Part shown: positions 12,021 through 22,965 of the stretch, one piece after another
How the letters are laid out: each line of letters begins with the position of its first letter
Position numbering within the stretch: position 1 is the first letter of the stretch
Source of the DNA: Candidula unifasciata
Lineage: Eukaryota; Mollusca; Gastropoda; Stylommatophora; Geomitridae
Assembly (NCBI GenBank): GCA_905116865.2
Contig: CAJHNH020002001.1
Span: 383,848 to 447,847, forward strand
DNA: 64,000 nt
Direction of reading: 5' to 3'
Notes under the pieces: model-generated
Database searches by the model: none
Seen by the model: only the letters and a program-made list of their open reading frames with translations
Told to the model about the DNA's origin: nothing
Translations under genes and position numbers: made by a program

Positions 12021-12355
12021 GACAAGTCAACCTTGATTGCGGAGACAGCACCTTGTTGACTGGTTGATCACCACTAGAATCGATCCAAAACACCAAGGAC
12101 AAATCTATGATGAGTCATGAACCACTTCGTCACCTGGCAGGGAACATGATAAGCAGCTTCAGCATTCAGGATAAGGCAGGTGCTTTTGTAACGTGTGTCA
12201 CTATTTCTTTCCTCCTCTGTGCACTTTACCCTCCCAATGGATAACAAATATTGGTACTTAATTTATAACTTACCCCTGACGTCAAGACTACGTCACGGGA
12301 GACATTCCCAATAAATTCTAGGGTGTTCAGGTTGTAGTTTCTCGCGATTTCTCTA
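12021..12355. other. Anonymous sequence
   Basis: No gene or family recognised. Confidence 0.4.
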
Positions 12356-12361
12356 AAGCCA

Positions 12362-12412
12362 AGTTTAGGGTTAGGGTTAGGGATAGGGTTAGGGTTAGGG
12401 TTAGGGTTAGAA
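12362..12412 (+). repeat. Interstitial telomere-like (TTAGGG)n
   Basis: Seven to eight TTAGGG units with one TTAGGGA-type variant. It is too short and too deeply flanked by unique DNA to be a chromosome end. Confidence 0.9.
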
Positions 12413-12849
12413 TACACTAGATGAACACTAAAAAAAAAGACTCAAACAACAGCACACTTGCACCCCCTTGAAATAATGGACTGTCAGGTCAGCTGTGGAT
12501 TTCCCACGGGGATTTCGTGTTTGGGGTACGTTATAAATTAAGAACCCAAATATGTCCTATCGTTTGCTATAGCAGGCAGTTCACCCATACGATTTCCCCA
12601 TTTTTTTAATACATCCTACAGTATCTTTCTCCATACGTGTGTGTGTGTGTCGTTCTTGTTGTTTTAGTCGGCCAGTCTCTTTCTCCATAACTCTGTGGGT
12701 GGTAGTGTAAAATATTATAATTATATTGTTGTTTTTTAATTCTAAATGTGTCCTGTTAAGCAGAAGGGTTGTGTCACTATTTACTTGTGTGTGTGTGCGT
12801 GGATATGTGGGTGTGCGTGTGTGTTCTGAAGATGTATTTCCTCCTTAGA

Positions 12850-13015
12850 AATCCTCCCAGCCGGCTAGTTCTTAACTTTTTCGGTCCCAAGGAGTTTATC
12901 ACCACAGGCCCACGGTTAAAGTTTATACGAGAGATAACACTGCTGAATAGATAATCTATTTCAAGCGAACGAAAGAAGAAGAACAAAAAGAATAGGAAGA
13001 AGAAGAAGAAAAATC
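12850..13015 (+). pseudogene. LINE 3' end with GAA-rich tail
   Basis: It ends RLKFIREITLLNR-stop, then tatttcaagcgaacgaaag and GAA units. The same 3' terminus, tatttcaggcgaacgaaag, is at 51195-51235, where more coding sequence is preserved. A severely 5'-truncated copy. Confidence 0.65.
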
Positions 13016-13194
13016 AGAGGTCCAAGGGGTGGTCAAGAGAGACATAGAATCGGCGCATCTTGCGTTCGCTGGGCTTCTAGGTAGGAACCTATGAACGTAT
13101 AATGCGACCCTCTGGACTTCAAGAGTTAAGAACAAGTACTCCTGATTACATTTCCGGGGAGTAGTGCAAATATAACCCGAACCACTGGTGAAAT

Positions 13195-13645
13195 GCGATG
13201 TTTTGAGAAAGGCTGCTCCCCGTGCTGTTTTAAAGGTATTTGGGGGTGGGGTGGGGGGGGGGGGGACCATTGCTAATCTCACAGGCATGTCGTAAAATGT
13301 AACTAATTAGGGGTATTTCATTCGAAATTGTAGTGCATCTGTTCTGAAAAGAGAGGAACCAAGAGTCTGCATACTGGCGCAGTGAGTCACCACTGTACTC
13401 ATGTATGGGACTAAACAGGAACTAAAAACAGTCAAGTTTATCACAAGAACCTGTCTGTCGGTGAAAATCAGAAAGCGAACACAAGAAGAAGAATAGTCTG
13501 TATACAAATAAACCAGATCTGTAAATCGGTATGTGCAGGCAGTACTCAAGTCCTGAAAAAAAAGGCAATATTCCATAAGAGGGCAAACGACTAAAACTCT
13601 CCGCTGAAGTGAAAGGCTGCCAACAGAAGCTCAACAGATCGCGAG
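13195..13645 (+). repeat. Two adjacent SINE-B fragments
   Basis: The first fragment runs from ggcatgtcgtaaaatg through gaggaaccaagagtctgc to acacaagaagaagaa near 13496. A second restarts at agtctgtatacaaataaacc and continues to about 13640. The second copy lacks its head. Confidence 0.65.
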
Positions 13646-13689
13646 AGAAATGAAGAGGTTAGGAGAACTGTTCGACTAGTCATCATCAT

Positions 13690-14755
13690 CATCGTCATTT
13701 AAGTGTGCCTCTTTGCTGTGTATGTGTGTCTGCGTGTGTGTGTGCGATTGGATACATGTAAGCTGTGTATATGTGTCTGTGTGTGTCTCTCTGTGTTTGT
13801 TTGCATGTGTATGTGTCTCGGAGTTTTCTTTGGTGTGTGCATATTTGATGTGACTGTGTGTATAATTTCGTTTGTGTCTGTGTGTGTCCCCGTATGTGTT
13901 TGTCTTCATGTTTGCCTGTGTGTTTATGTGTTTTGTCTGCCGGTGTGTCTATGAGGCTGTATGTATGTATCTCTGTGTGTGGGTGTCTGTATGTCTGTCT
14001 GCGTGAGTGTATGTATCAGCATGTGTCTGTCTGTCTGTGCATGTCTATGTGTGTTTCTCTGTGTGTATTGTGTGTGCCCCTTTGTTGTCTGTATGTGTCT
14101 GCATGTCAGAGTATATGTCTGTGCGTGCTGAATATATGTGTCTGCGTGTGTATTTTTATGTGTTTGCATGTGTATGCACTTCTGCGTGTTTGTCTCTGTG
14201 GGTGTCAGTATGGGTTTGTCTGCCTGTTTGTCTCTGTGTGTGTGTGTGTTTGACTGCATGTGTGTCTATGTGGCTGTATGTATGTGTCTGCATGTTTGTC
14301 TGCGTATGTGTGTGTGTGTGTGGTGTGTGTGTCAGTGTGTGAGCACGAATGTAAATATGTGTGCTGTGTGTTTCCCTGTGTGTGTTTATATGTAAGTGTC
14401 TGTGTGTGTGTCTGTATTTTTGTCTGAATGTGTGTGTCTCTGTGGGAGTGTCCGTGTGTGCATGTGTGTGTCTCCATGCATGACTGTATTTATGACTGTA
14501 TGTTTGTTTGTGTGTATGCCTGTATTATGTATGTATGAATGTATGTATGTATGCCTGTATGTTTGTATCTTTGTATGTATGTTTGTGTGTATGTATGCCT
14601 GTGTGTATGTGTGTATGCATGTTTGTTTGTATGTATGTGTGTATGTATGTATGCCTGTATGTGTGTATGTATGCAATGTATGCATGTATGTGTGTGTAAG
14701 TGAGTGGGTGAGCGTGTGTATGTGGGTGTATGTATGCACGCGCGGGTTTTTGCAT
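13690..14755. repeat. 1-kb GT-rich (TGTG/TGTC/TATG)n block
   Basis: Mixed tgtg, tgtctg and tatg units with no non-repeat interruption. It gives long cysteine- and valine-rich or threonine- and histidine-rich frames that are artefacts. Confidence 0.95.
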
Positions 14756-14954
14756 GCACTTTACAACTCAAGCTTTTGTGTTCTTTTATAATATTCATAA
14801 TATGCATATCATCATATGATCATAACATGCTTTATTAGTAAAATGCAATTGCTGTGTGAAAGATGGTTGACTGGAAGGGCCGAATGTAAGACGGGCCTGC
14901 GTGCCAAATTTGTGACCCTTTGAAAATAAAGTTCGTTCGTTCGTCAATTCTCTT

Positions 14955-15560
14955 TATGCCTAGGTTCACATAAGGCTTCATTCAGAGAGGACTTTCCATA
15001 CTCTCCTGTCCTGTGCAATCTTCAGTGCAGTTTTCCATGTCAGAGATGCTGCATTCAGGTCATTATCCATCGTTCGTCTCCGTGTTGTTTTTGGGCGCCC
15101 TTCTTTCTCTTTCCTTCTGGTGTCCATGTGAGAGCTGTTTTGGCAGGTATATCAGGATTCATTCTCATGACGTGGCCAAGCCATTTCCATCTTCTCTTGG
15201 TTATCATACTGTCCAGAGTTTATTGGGGTATTTTAATGTTTGAGATTATATCTGGCTAGAAAATTTTGATATTTCTACGTAGACATGTCTTGTGGAAGGT
15301 GGATAGCCTGTGTGCCTCCTTTTTGGTCATTCTCCAGCATTCTGCTTCATAAAGAACAACTGGCAAAATAATGCTCTTGTAGAGTCGAAGTTTCGTTCCT
15401 CTGCAGTAACTGTTGGACTTCCAGATTTGCCTCATCCTTCCAGAAGCAGATCTAGCTTTGTTTGGGCGTGTGTGTCTTCCTCTGTCCCTCCCAGTAGGGA
15501 CACCACACTGCCAAGATATGTGAAATGTTCTACATTTTCGAGTGTTTGATTACTGGTTCG
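14955..15560 (-). pseudogene. LINE reverse transcriptase C-terminal region
   Basis: The minus strand reads NVEHFTYLGSVV, a typical thumb-region YLG motif, then across frameshifts GNGLATS (from WLGHV), then KEKEGRPKTTRRRTM, and ends DREWK-like. This order is standard for RTE/Nimb-like LINE ORFs. Confidence 0.75.
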
Positions 15561-15689
15561 TCACAGCGTACCAAACAACCCAACGCGCCCTGGCTCGGCT
15601 ACTTATCATTCGTGAATTTGTGACGCCTTGCAGACACTGGTCTCAAACAACTGCACCAATACTACTTTGAAATTCCCCACAAGAGCCAT

Positions 15690-16045
15690 GTTTTCTCGTT
15701 GTTTAAACACAGGCTGGGTAACAGTTGTCTGGTTTGACACGTCTGGGGCACACTTACACCGCGCGACTGAGGTGTCATGGAGTTTACGAGTTCGAATCCA
15801 GAATGACTTTAGCTGGCCAGCACATAAATTAGTCGTCTGCTGTCTGAATTCCCTTGTCCAATCCCAGCTGATTAACAAAAATGCTAAACTTGATCTTTTT
15901 TCAGCCGCCCGGGCCTGCTATATGAAGGAAGGTTCCTTGGCTTTTCCCTTTGTGGATTTACTCCCTTCTTTAAGTTGGTTTGATGCTGGATCTCCGACAT
16001 CAAGACAACATTGGAGGGCGAGCCTCAGATTCCCTGCCATATAAA
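15690..16045 (+). repeat. SINE-G, tRNA-derived
   Basis: A tRNA-like head has a B box gagttcgaatcc near 15787 and upstream A-box-like sequence. The body includes gaaggaaggttccttggc. Single copy in the window, so its limits are approximate. Confidence 0.5.
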
Positions 16046-16051
16046 TGTAAG

Positions 16052-16435
16052 CTTTATGGTTTATACAACAGATCAACATTATGGCACAAGGAGAGGTACC
16101 CCATAAATGCTCTGCTGTACTTCTAAATCAAGCCTGAGTACGAAGAATCTCAGCGCTGTGCACAACTCCGTAGCACTGGCGAGGATCCTGAAATACTTTG
16201 GGTGGAGTTTTTACTCTAAATTTTGTTCGGGCACGCCGTTAGGCTACTCTTTTTGATTTCCAACTACCGGGGAATTTTTTTACATGCACAACAATTCACA
16301 CGGGCGTCCGATCTTACTACCCAGAGGCCAGGGGAAACAAAAGTCCATGTGACAAAACTCACCCTTCATCGGGCTCTGAACTCGGGATCGATCTCCAGCA
16401 GACGCCAAGCGTCGGGACCACTAAGCCTCCTTCAA
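16052..16435 (-). repeat. SINE-F copy
   Basis: The tRNA-like head is at the right end; its reverse complement gives ggaggcttagtggtcccg and B box gatcgatcccg. The body contains gcactggcgaggatcctgaa. Other copies: 40040-40870 and 58012-58406, both minus. Confidence 0.8.
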
Positions 16436-16661
16436 ACGTGGGCAAGCACAAGGAGGGTGGGTAGAGCCACGTCCGGCTGTATATCTAGAGTTGGCCGTGG
16501 TAGAGCCATCAACAAGCTTTATCCTAGTTTAGGAGCATTCACATAATGTTGTTGTTGTTCGTCCATCCACCACCAGTGACGACGACCAATCCTTTCATCC
16601 ATTGATGACTGGAATAGGTTTTGTGAGTATGCAGATGGCCGATATATAATAGTAGTAGTAA

Positions 16662-16765
16662 ATTTTACCTCACTAGGACATCACACAAGCGATAAACACC
16701 CGATGGCACAAAGTGCCACCATGTGGATGAGGATCAGCCGAAGTGGTGCTTCCAAAAACACGAAA
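16662..16765 (-). repeat. SINE-J partial
   Basis: In reverse complement it reads ccacatggtggcactttgtg, then catcgggtgtttatcgc. Other copies: 34640-34780, 54560-54790 and 57395-57600. No Pol III boxes were confirmed, so SINE is a provisional class. Confidence 0.55.
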
Positions 16766-16794
16766 AATTGCATACCTCAAGGAGATAATTGAAT

Positions 16795-16915
16795 TATTAC
16801 GATGACCGATAAGGCCAATTGTAGCACTGAAAGTTCTCTGGCTGATAAGGCCAATTGTAGCACTGAAAGTTCTCTGGCCGATAAGGCCAATTGTAGCACT
16901 GAAAGTTCTCGGACA
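16795..16915 (+). repeat. 36-bp tandem repeat, three units
   Basis: The unit gataaggccaattgtagcac plus tgaaagttctctggcc is repeated three times almost exactly. Confidence 0.95.
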
Positions 16916-17189
16916 GGAAACCGAGGCCGCATCTCTCGGGTGATTTGCTTCAGTGTCTTTCATGGCTTGTCCTTTCTGAATTTCTGCTGCACATAATAAT
17001 CCACATAACAATAATGTGCTGAATGGAGTGTAAATAGAATCTTTTTATTTTAATGTTTTTATTTACCGAAATGTAAAAGCAAATACTTTTACATAGAATT
17101 TTTAAATTTGGATAATGAGAGCTGCTTACACCCCTTACACAACTAAGGGTGGGGGTGGGGTGGGGTAAGAGGGGCCTCAACCTTCTGTA

Positions 17190-17650
17190 TTTGATTAAGA
17201 CTGCATTTAATTCATTCTAGGATTTGATTAGGACTGCGTTTAATTCATTTCAGGATTTGATTAAGACTGCGTTTAATTCATTCTAGGATTTGATTAGGGC
17301 TGCGTTTAATTCATTCCAGGATTTGGTTAGGACTGAGTTTAATTCATTTCAGGACTTGATTAGGACTGCGTTTAATTCATTCCAGGATTTGGTTAGGACT
17401 GAGTTTAATTCATTTCAGGATTTGATTAGGACTGCGTTTAATTTATTTCAGAATTTGATTAGGACTGCGTTTAATTCATTTCAGGATTTGGTTAGGACTG
17501 CGTTTAATTCATTTCAGGATTTGGTTAGGACTGCGTTTAATTCATTTCAGGATTTGATTAAGACTGCGTTTAATTCATTCCAGGATTTGATTAGGACTGC
17601 GTTTAATTCATTTCAGGATTTGGTTAGGACTTAGTTTAATTCATTTCAGG
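17190..17650 (+). repeat. 33-bp minisatellite, about 14 units
   Basis: The unit begins aggatttgattaggactg and continues cgtttaattcatttc, with scattered substitutions. Because 33 is a multiple of three, one frame stays open with an 11-residue repeat RTAFNSFQDLI/V. It lies directly upstream of a SINE-E copy. Confidence 0.96.
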
Positions 17651-17651
17651 A

Positions 17652-17905
17652 GTCGCAGTAGTGTAGCGACCAGACGCTCGCCTGCGGGTGAAAAGTTCAT
17701 AGGCTCAGGTGCTGACCTTTATTATTTTTTAAATGACCGTTGTTCCCAGGTGGCCCAGCCTTAAATGGGTACCAAGCAATGTCATAGGAAGAAAAGGCGG
17801 CCGGCGTGATGCTGACCACATCAGCGACTGGTCGGGTGCCGACAGTTCTATAAAATACTGGTCTAGCCCTATATTCCCAATAAAGGCAAAAGGTAAGGTA
17901 AAGTC
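17652..17905 (+). repeat. SINE-E copy
   Basis: Head gtagcgaccagacgctcgcc, then taaatgggtaccaagcaatg, ggcggccggcgtgatgctga and tggtctagccctatattccc. Confidence 0.8.
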
Positions 17906-18049
17906 AGGAGATGTAAACGAGCGTCATTGCACACGGTTATAAACCATAAGTGCTCTGCCACCAGTACGGACAGCTGATAAGAAACTGTCCGCCTGTGTCG
18001 CCGTCCGCACGCAACTCCGTAGCTACAGCGACGTTCCTCCATTTACCCC

Positions 18050-18210
18050 AGAGTGTTAACCATTACCTAGAGGCTGGGTGAACTCCGGGAACCGCCCGGT
18101 TTCGAACACCGGCCGTAGGCTGCAGTGAGTCGCAGCTGGATTTGAAAGCGAGTCTCTTATCGACTGCTCTAACGCGTCCTGGAGGATGGGAAAAGGGTCC
18201 TTTACCGAGT
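18050..18210 (-). repeat. tRNA-like SINE head next to a SINE-E-type 3' end
   Basis: The reverse complement contains gttagagcagtcgataagag and tttcaaatcc, A- and B-box-like. The plus strand at 18186-18206 reads gatgggaaaagggtccttta, matching the SINE-E terminus. This could be an insertion into the 3' end of the SINE-E at 17652; limits uncertain. Confidence 0.4.
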
Positions 18211-18889
18211 TAATTCCGAAACTGGAAGATAAACAAGACAACGCTGTTTAATGAGACGCCGGCCCCGTAAGAATTGTGGACGTGTTTACAGTAAAACACT
18301 ACGGTTTCACAGTCTCAGCAGGGGTTTCAGAATGAAGTATAACTGAACAGGAGTGGAACTCAGGCCTAGTAGATAGATGTCGTTACAAGGCGAGATTAAA
18401 ACGCGGAATGTTTGCAGTCTGGAGATAGCAGGGAAAGTGACACAACACAGATTGCTTTATTAATCTTGTCTGGTTCTTCTGCTCTGATGTACAGATCAAC
18501 TTTGTCCTTGTGGTGCCTCGACTGTGGCAACGGCGATCCTTTTCTGCAGTCTGGTATCTTGATAACGTTGGCGCTGTTTAGAATATGTAGCGAATTACAT
18601 ACAAAGAGTGGACATAAAAATGTTCTGCCCATTTACGGTAGTAGTTTTTGAACCCGGGGGTGCAAGGACATTTAAAGAAATGCGTCAAGTGATTCTGATG
18701 TTATACTAACGACTGTTTTTCAGTTTAATTATCAATAAAATTCTAACTCATAAAAACAAAATAGCGTTGAAAGCTTAATAGGGACACAAGACAGACAGGC
18801 AAGGAATTTACAGGGAAGAAAAGATAGACAAGGCAGGTAGGTATGTGGGTGGTAGAGATGGACTGACAATAGACACACATACATACTCA

Positions 18890-19065
18890 CGGAGAGAGAG
18901 AGAAAGAGGTTTTGTGCGCCATATAAAACAGCTTAGCACTGCACGCCATCAAAAGAACTCCTGCCATGTAGATGCGATTAAAAGTGACAGACCCAAATAC
19001 TGTTACGATCGGCGACGAAGTCGTCTTACCGGCCAGCCAACGGGCCATCCGGTCACCAATGAGTG
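18890..19065 (+). repeat. Repeat-K copy
   Basis: gacagacccaaatactgt, then gccagccaacgggccatc matches, inverted, 31830-31965. Homology extends upstream through ccatcaaaagaactcctgcc. Class unknown. Confidence 0.55.
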
Positions 19066-19224
19066 TGGTCGTTAAAGCTTTTAATTTTTATAGTGATGTA
19101 TTTATCATGTCGGAACTTGGTGCCACACGAGGAGTACAGTTAAACAAAGCTTAAGCTGACTGAGGCCCCTGTTCTCTATAAAAATATAAGAGACTTAGCC
19201 ACTGCCTCCCCCCTCCCGTTTTCT

Positions 19225-19345
19225 TTGCGGCGACGACACTGATATCGACTTCTTCCTACTCGAGTACAAAATCTCCAACAACTCCCGACAAAGATACTAC
19301 AAACTTGTTGATGAAATGTTAGACTATGCTTTTAAAACTCCTGGT
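19225..19345 (+). other. Orphan coding-like fragment
   Basis: One frame reads FLCGDDTDIDFFLLEYKI, then SNNSRQRYYKLVDEML, then DYAFKTPG. Composition is protein-like and differs from surrounding SINE sequence. It sits between two parts that resemble a SINE-B head. I do not recognise it; it could be an exon, a transposon ORF remnant or chance. Confidence 0.25.
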
Positions 19346-19369
19346 AGGCGTTCCCGGGCTTTATTCTGC

Positions 19370-19605
19370 AGAGGAAGAGGGGGGGGGGGGCGAACTGCCT
19401 TCAAAGCAAGCATGTCGTACAAGCGACTAAGGGAGCTTCCTCTTAATACAAATAAACACATCTGTAACGCGGACGTGCACACACAACATCAGTTCTAAAA
19501 CAAGATTAAAGTCCCAACATAGATGTGAACAACAAGAAATTTCAAGAGAAATTTACAGCCGGTGAACGCAAATATAAAGAAGAACAAGAAGAACAAGCTT
19601 CTAAA
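19370..19605 (+). repeat. SINE-B copy, diverged
   Basis: Landmarks: gcaagcatgtcgtacaagcg, taaacacatctgtaacgcgg, aatttacagccggtgaacgc and a tail with aagaagaacaagaag. Confidence 0.65.
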
Positions 19606-20034
19606 ATTATCGTTCAACAACAGATCAATTCCAGTGATTTCATTTCTAGAAGAAGTTAAGAAAATACATGGAAAGACAAACTGCGGTCTGAATACAGCGT
19701 GCACACGGCAACGTGGCGTGCAAGTATGCGCACGTTCGCGTACTAGCAGTGAATGGAATTTCAGCGAAAGAAAGACAACAGTGTCTGGCAGTTGAAGGCG
19801 AAGATGACTCCATGGATGAATCATGCGGTAAGGAGAGAGGGAGCAGGCAGACAGGTGCGGCTGGGATACATGACGTGGCCGAAAACCCGGACTCAGGCTC
19901 AAATCTGGAACCTGGGCTCTGAGTAGCCTAGAATCTGGGGCTAATCTCCGCGGTCATCATATAGTTTTTAAAAGGAGTAGAAAATTTTAGGGAAGAAAAA
20001 AAGTTGGTAAGAAACAACAAACAGTTTATGTTAG

Positions 20035-20150
20035 CTTTACAAAATCGATCACAATAAACGAACAAAGGACGTTGCGGCGATTAGCCTTCATCAGCACATA
20101 GAAAACAATACAGTACACATACACAAATATGCTCTATATACAGTGGTGGT
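20035..20150 (-). repeat. Repeat with ctgatgaaggct hairpin motif, possibly Penelope-like 3' region
   Basis: The reverse complement reads tgtgctgatgaaggctaatc then gccgcaacg. The same ctgatgaaggct core lies at 56110 (minus), gtgatgaaggct at 56960 (minus), and a related aaggctgccgggccgaaaa at 27670 (plus) follows a Penelope-like coding piece. Assignment is inference. Confidence 0.35.
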
Positions 20151-20284
20151 CAAAGTTGGCAGCAGAGTACAATATCAGCCGGAAGCTAAGAGAATGCGTG
20201 ATGACATTCTAGATGAGCTGTTTGGTCAGTTTTCTTTATTCTCCTCCCTCACACGCTCTCACTTGTCCTCATTCTTTATATATT

Positions 20285-20287
20285 CTC

Positions 20288-20340
<53 letters not shown>

Positions 20341-20760
20341 GTTCTTCTCCTCCTCCTTCTTCTTCTTCCATTTCTACTACTACTAGTAGTACTACTACCA
20401 CTACTACTGCTGCTGCTACCAGTGCTACTATTGCTGCTTCTACTGTTACTATTACGGCTGTTGCTACAACTACTAGTACTGCTGCTGCCACAGCCACTAC
20501 TTCTGCTTCTACTGCTACTATTACGACTGTTGCTGCTGCTACTACTACTGCTGCTACTACTACCACCACTACTTCTGTTGCTGCGGCTACTACTACCACC
20601 ACTACTACTACTACTGCTGCTGCTAATGCGGCTACTACTGCCACTACTGCTCCTGCTACTACTGATGCTGCGGCTGCTACTGCTACTACCACTACTACCA
20701 CTACTACTACTATTATACTATAACTGCTGACGCTGCCGCTACTACTACTACTACTGCATC
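20285..20760. repeat. (ATT)n-(TTC)n-(ACT/GCT)n trinucleotide block
   Basis: ATT units 20286-20340, then TTC, then about 400 bp of ACT/GCT/ACC triplets. On the minus strand this is the same AGT/AGC composition as the block at 3555-4440. Confidence 0.95.
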
Positions 20761-21229
20761 AACAACCTTTGACAATATCATGTTTATGAAACAACTAATA
20801 TTTTAAGTGATGACATGAAGGGGGAGGGGGTGAGGTTGCTGGCAGTCGAGATGACAAGAACTGCTAAATAACATTAAATGTGACTCCAAAGGGAAACGGG
20901 ACAAGTCTGTATCAACGGATTAAATAGAACACAAAATGTCAGTTTTTAAAAGTCAACCAAGCTTCTAATATTGAAGTTTGTTACGTATGTCCTGTGTGAC
21001 AATATATTGGGCACACCCAATAGCGAAACAGAGAAACAAACAAGGCACTGAAATCCCCCCCCCCCTTTTTTTCCCCTTTTCCCCCTATGAAATGAGGAAG
21101 CAAGAATGCCCGAGAGCAAGCCTACAATGTAGTTTGACAAGAGACGCTAAAAAGTTCACGAAATAGATTCAGTCCACGATATGGACAAGACTGCAGAGGA
21201 AAAAAGGGAACGATAGTATCCAGTACCAG

Positions 21230-21935
21230 CCTAGGGTAAATTAAAATCCATAAAGGAAAAACAAAGAAAATGAGAATAAATCAGGCAAATAGTAATGTGG
21301 TTTCTCTTAGTGGCACCCCACTCCAACACGTGGAGTTGTACACCTATTTGGGCAGTAATGTAGATAAAGATGGAGGAACTGATAGAGATATTAAAAAAAA
21401 AAAAAAAGAATACAAAAGGCAAGAGGGGCTTTCACAGCACTAGTGAATTTGTGGAGTTCAAAAGAAATTATAAGAAATACTAAACTAAGAATTTTTAATT
21501 CTAATGTCAAATCAGTGCTATTGTATGGGGCGGAAACATGGAGAACTACTAAGACAATTACTAATACATTACAGACATTCATTAACTGGTGCCTGCGCAG
21601 AATAGAGGGGATAAAATGGTATGATAGAATAACTAATGTAGAACTTTGGGAGAGAACTAAACAGGCTCCAGTTGACCAAGAGGTGAGGAAAAGACTCTGG
21701 TGTTGGATAGGGCACACACTGAGAGAACAGCATAACTAGAATGTCTTTGCATTGGAACCCACAAAGGCATAGGAATAAAGGAAAGCCAAAAAACACATGG
21801 AGAAGAGAGCTGGAGAATGAAAGAAAGATAGGGAGGACATGGGGAGAGCTCCATGCAATGGCGAAGGATAGAACGACTTGGCGTGAGTTGGTTGAGGGCC
21901 TATGCTCCATTAGGGGATAGAAAGGCAGAAGAAGA
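21230..21935 (+). pseudogene. LINE reverse transcriptase C-terminal region with GAA tail
   Basis: It reads [62 protein letters not shown], then after a frameshift GKPKNTWRRELE and TWRELVEGLCS, ending in gcagaagaagaag. The motif order (YLG, YGAETW, C..R, GH.LR, R.L) is standard for RTE-like LINEs. An A-run at 21390 causes one shift. Confidence 0.85.
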
Positions 21936-22129
21936 AGACCAGCCTATGGGGCAAAGGAACGGTGGTGATATGCTCTGCGCGGAGTCTGAAAGCTAATTCC
22001 AGGAGCTGATCTGTACAAGTTCCATCATCATTACTGTCATCAAACAGGAAGTAGAATTTTACTATCGTTTCCTCTGTCCTTCACGTATAGTTTCCGGGGC
22101 TCCATGGAGAGGACGAGCGGGGGATGGAT

Positions 22130-22290
22130 CAAACACACTACTCTCTGACATGAATGTCCTAAAAGACGAAGAAGTTTGTTTAAATCGGATGTGCCGGGCT
22201 GAAAAGTGCAGATATCGAAACCTAGCTGTAAACTATACAACGACCCTTTCACATTCGACGACAGAAGAAGGAGATCCTTCCCTCCGACTG
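22130..22290 (+). repeat. SINE-C partial
   Basis: gcagatatcgaaacctagct, gtaaactatacaacg and a short acagaagaaggag tail. The head is poorly preserved. Confidence 0.55.
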
Positions 22291-22724
22291 TTTGGCTAAT
22301 ATACACAATATAATCCGCAACAACGACCACTTTTTACACCTAAACTTTCACAACCGGCTATTTTTCCTTTAAACGAGTTTAAAATTGCATACAGGAGATG
22401 GATATCCGGTCACTAATGTGTGGAAAATTGCCGAGTCTTGCAGAATGCCCTCTTTTTTTAGACTGACCCCATGCATGATTTAAAATGTAAGGTCTCTCTC
22501 TCTCTCTCTTTACGTCCTCTTTAACCGCTATGGGTGTCGAGGGAGATGTAAATGTAAGGTCGATGCGCAAAAAGTTGTAGGGTAAACGATTTATGCGTAA
22601 CGTGGAATAATAAGAGCAAAATGTTGTCGTGTGTGTGTACGTGTGCGTGCGCAAGCGCGGGTGGCGGTAGTGATGGTTACTGGTTTTTCGTCTTCTGTTG
22701 ATGTAGAGGTGTTCTAAGAGTAAA

Positions 22725-22950
22725 AGGTTAGTTGCGTATCATTTACCTGATGTTGAACAGCAGCCACTGGCTGTTGTGTGGTTTCTCTAGGCAAATTTAC
22801 GTCCAGCAGATTGCCATTGCCCGCTGGTCGGCCGGCCCCCTGAAACCAACGCAAGGCGCATGGCCCGCAGCTGGGATCGAACCCGGCACCCCGGCATTAC
22901 GAAGCGTTCGCATCGACTTAGCCTCAGAGCCGACTTTAATAGAAAGGGGA
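22725..22950 (-). repeat. SINE-A, near complete
   Basis: The reverse complement has the head gtcgatgcgaacgcttcgta, B box gggttcgatcccagctg and the full body to caacatcaggtaaatg. The best-preserved SINE-A here. Confidence 0.88.
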
Positions 22951-22965
22951 TGTCTATCCATGCGC

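Noticed and set aside
12362..12412. Chromosome end
   Set aside because: Only about 50 bp of TTAGGG with long unrelated sequence on both sides.
13700..14800. Cys/Val-rich and Thr/His-rich frames on both strands
   Set aside because: They arise from GT-rich microsatellite sequence.
15700..15820. Genuine tRNA gene
   Set aside because: A- and B-box-like segments are present, but no cloverleaf can be completed and SINE-type body sequence follows. The same applies to the heads of SINE-A, D, E, F and H.
17290..17634. 114-residue RTAFNSFQDL repeat protein
   Set aside because: The frame is open only because the 33-bp unit is a multiple of three; it starts and ends with the array and has no unique coding flank.
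20143..20730. 195-residue Leu-rich frame resembling membrane segments
   Set aside because: Translation of ATT/TTC/ACT triplet repeats.
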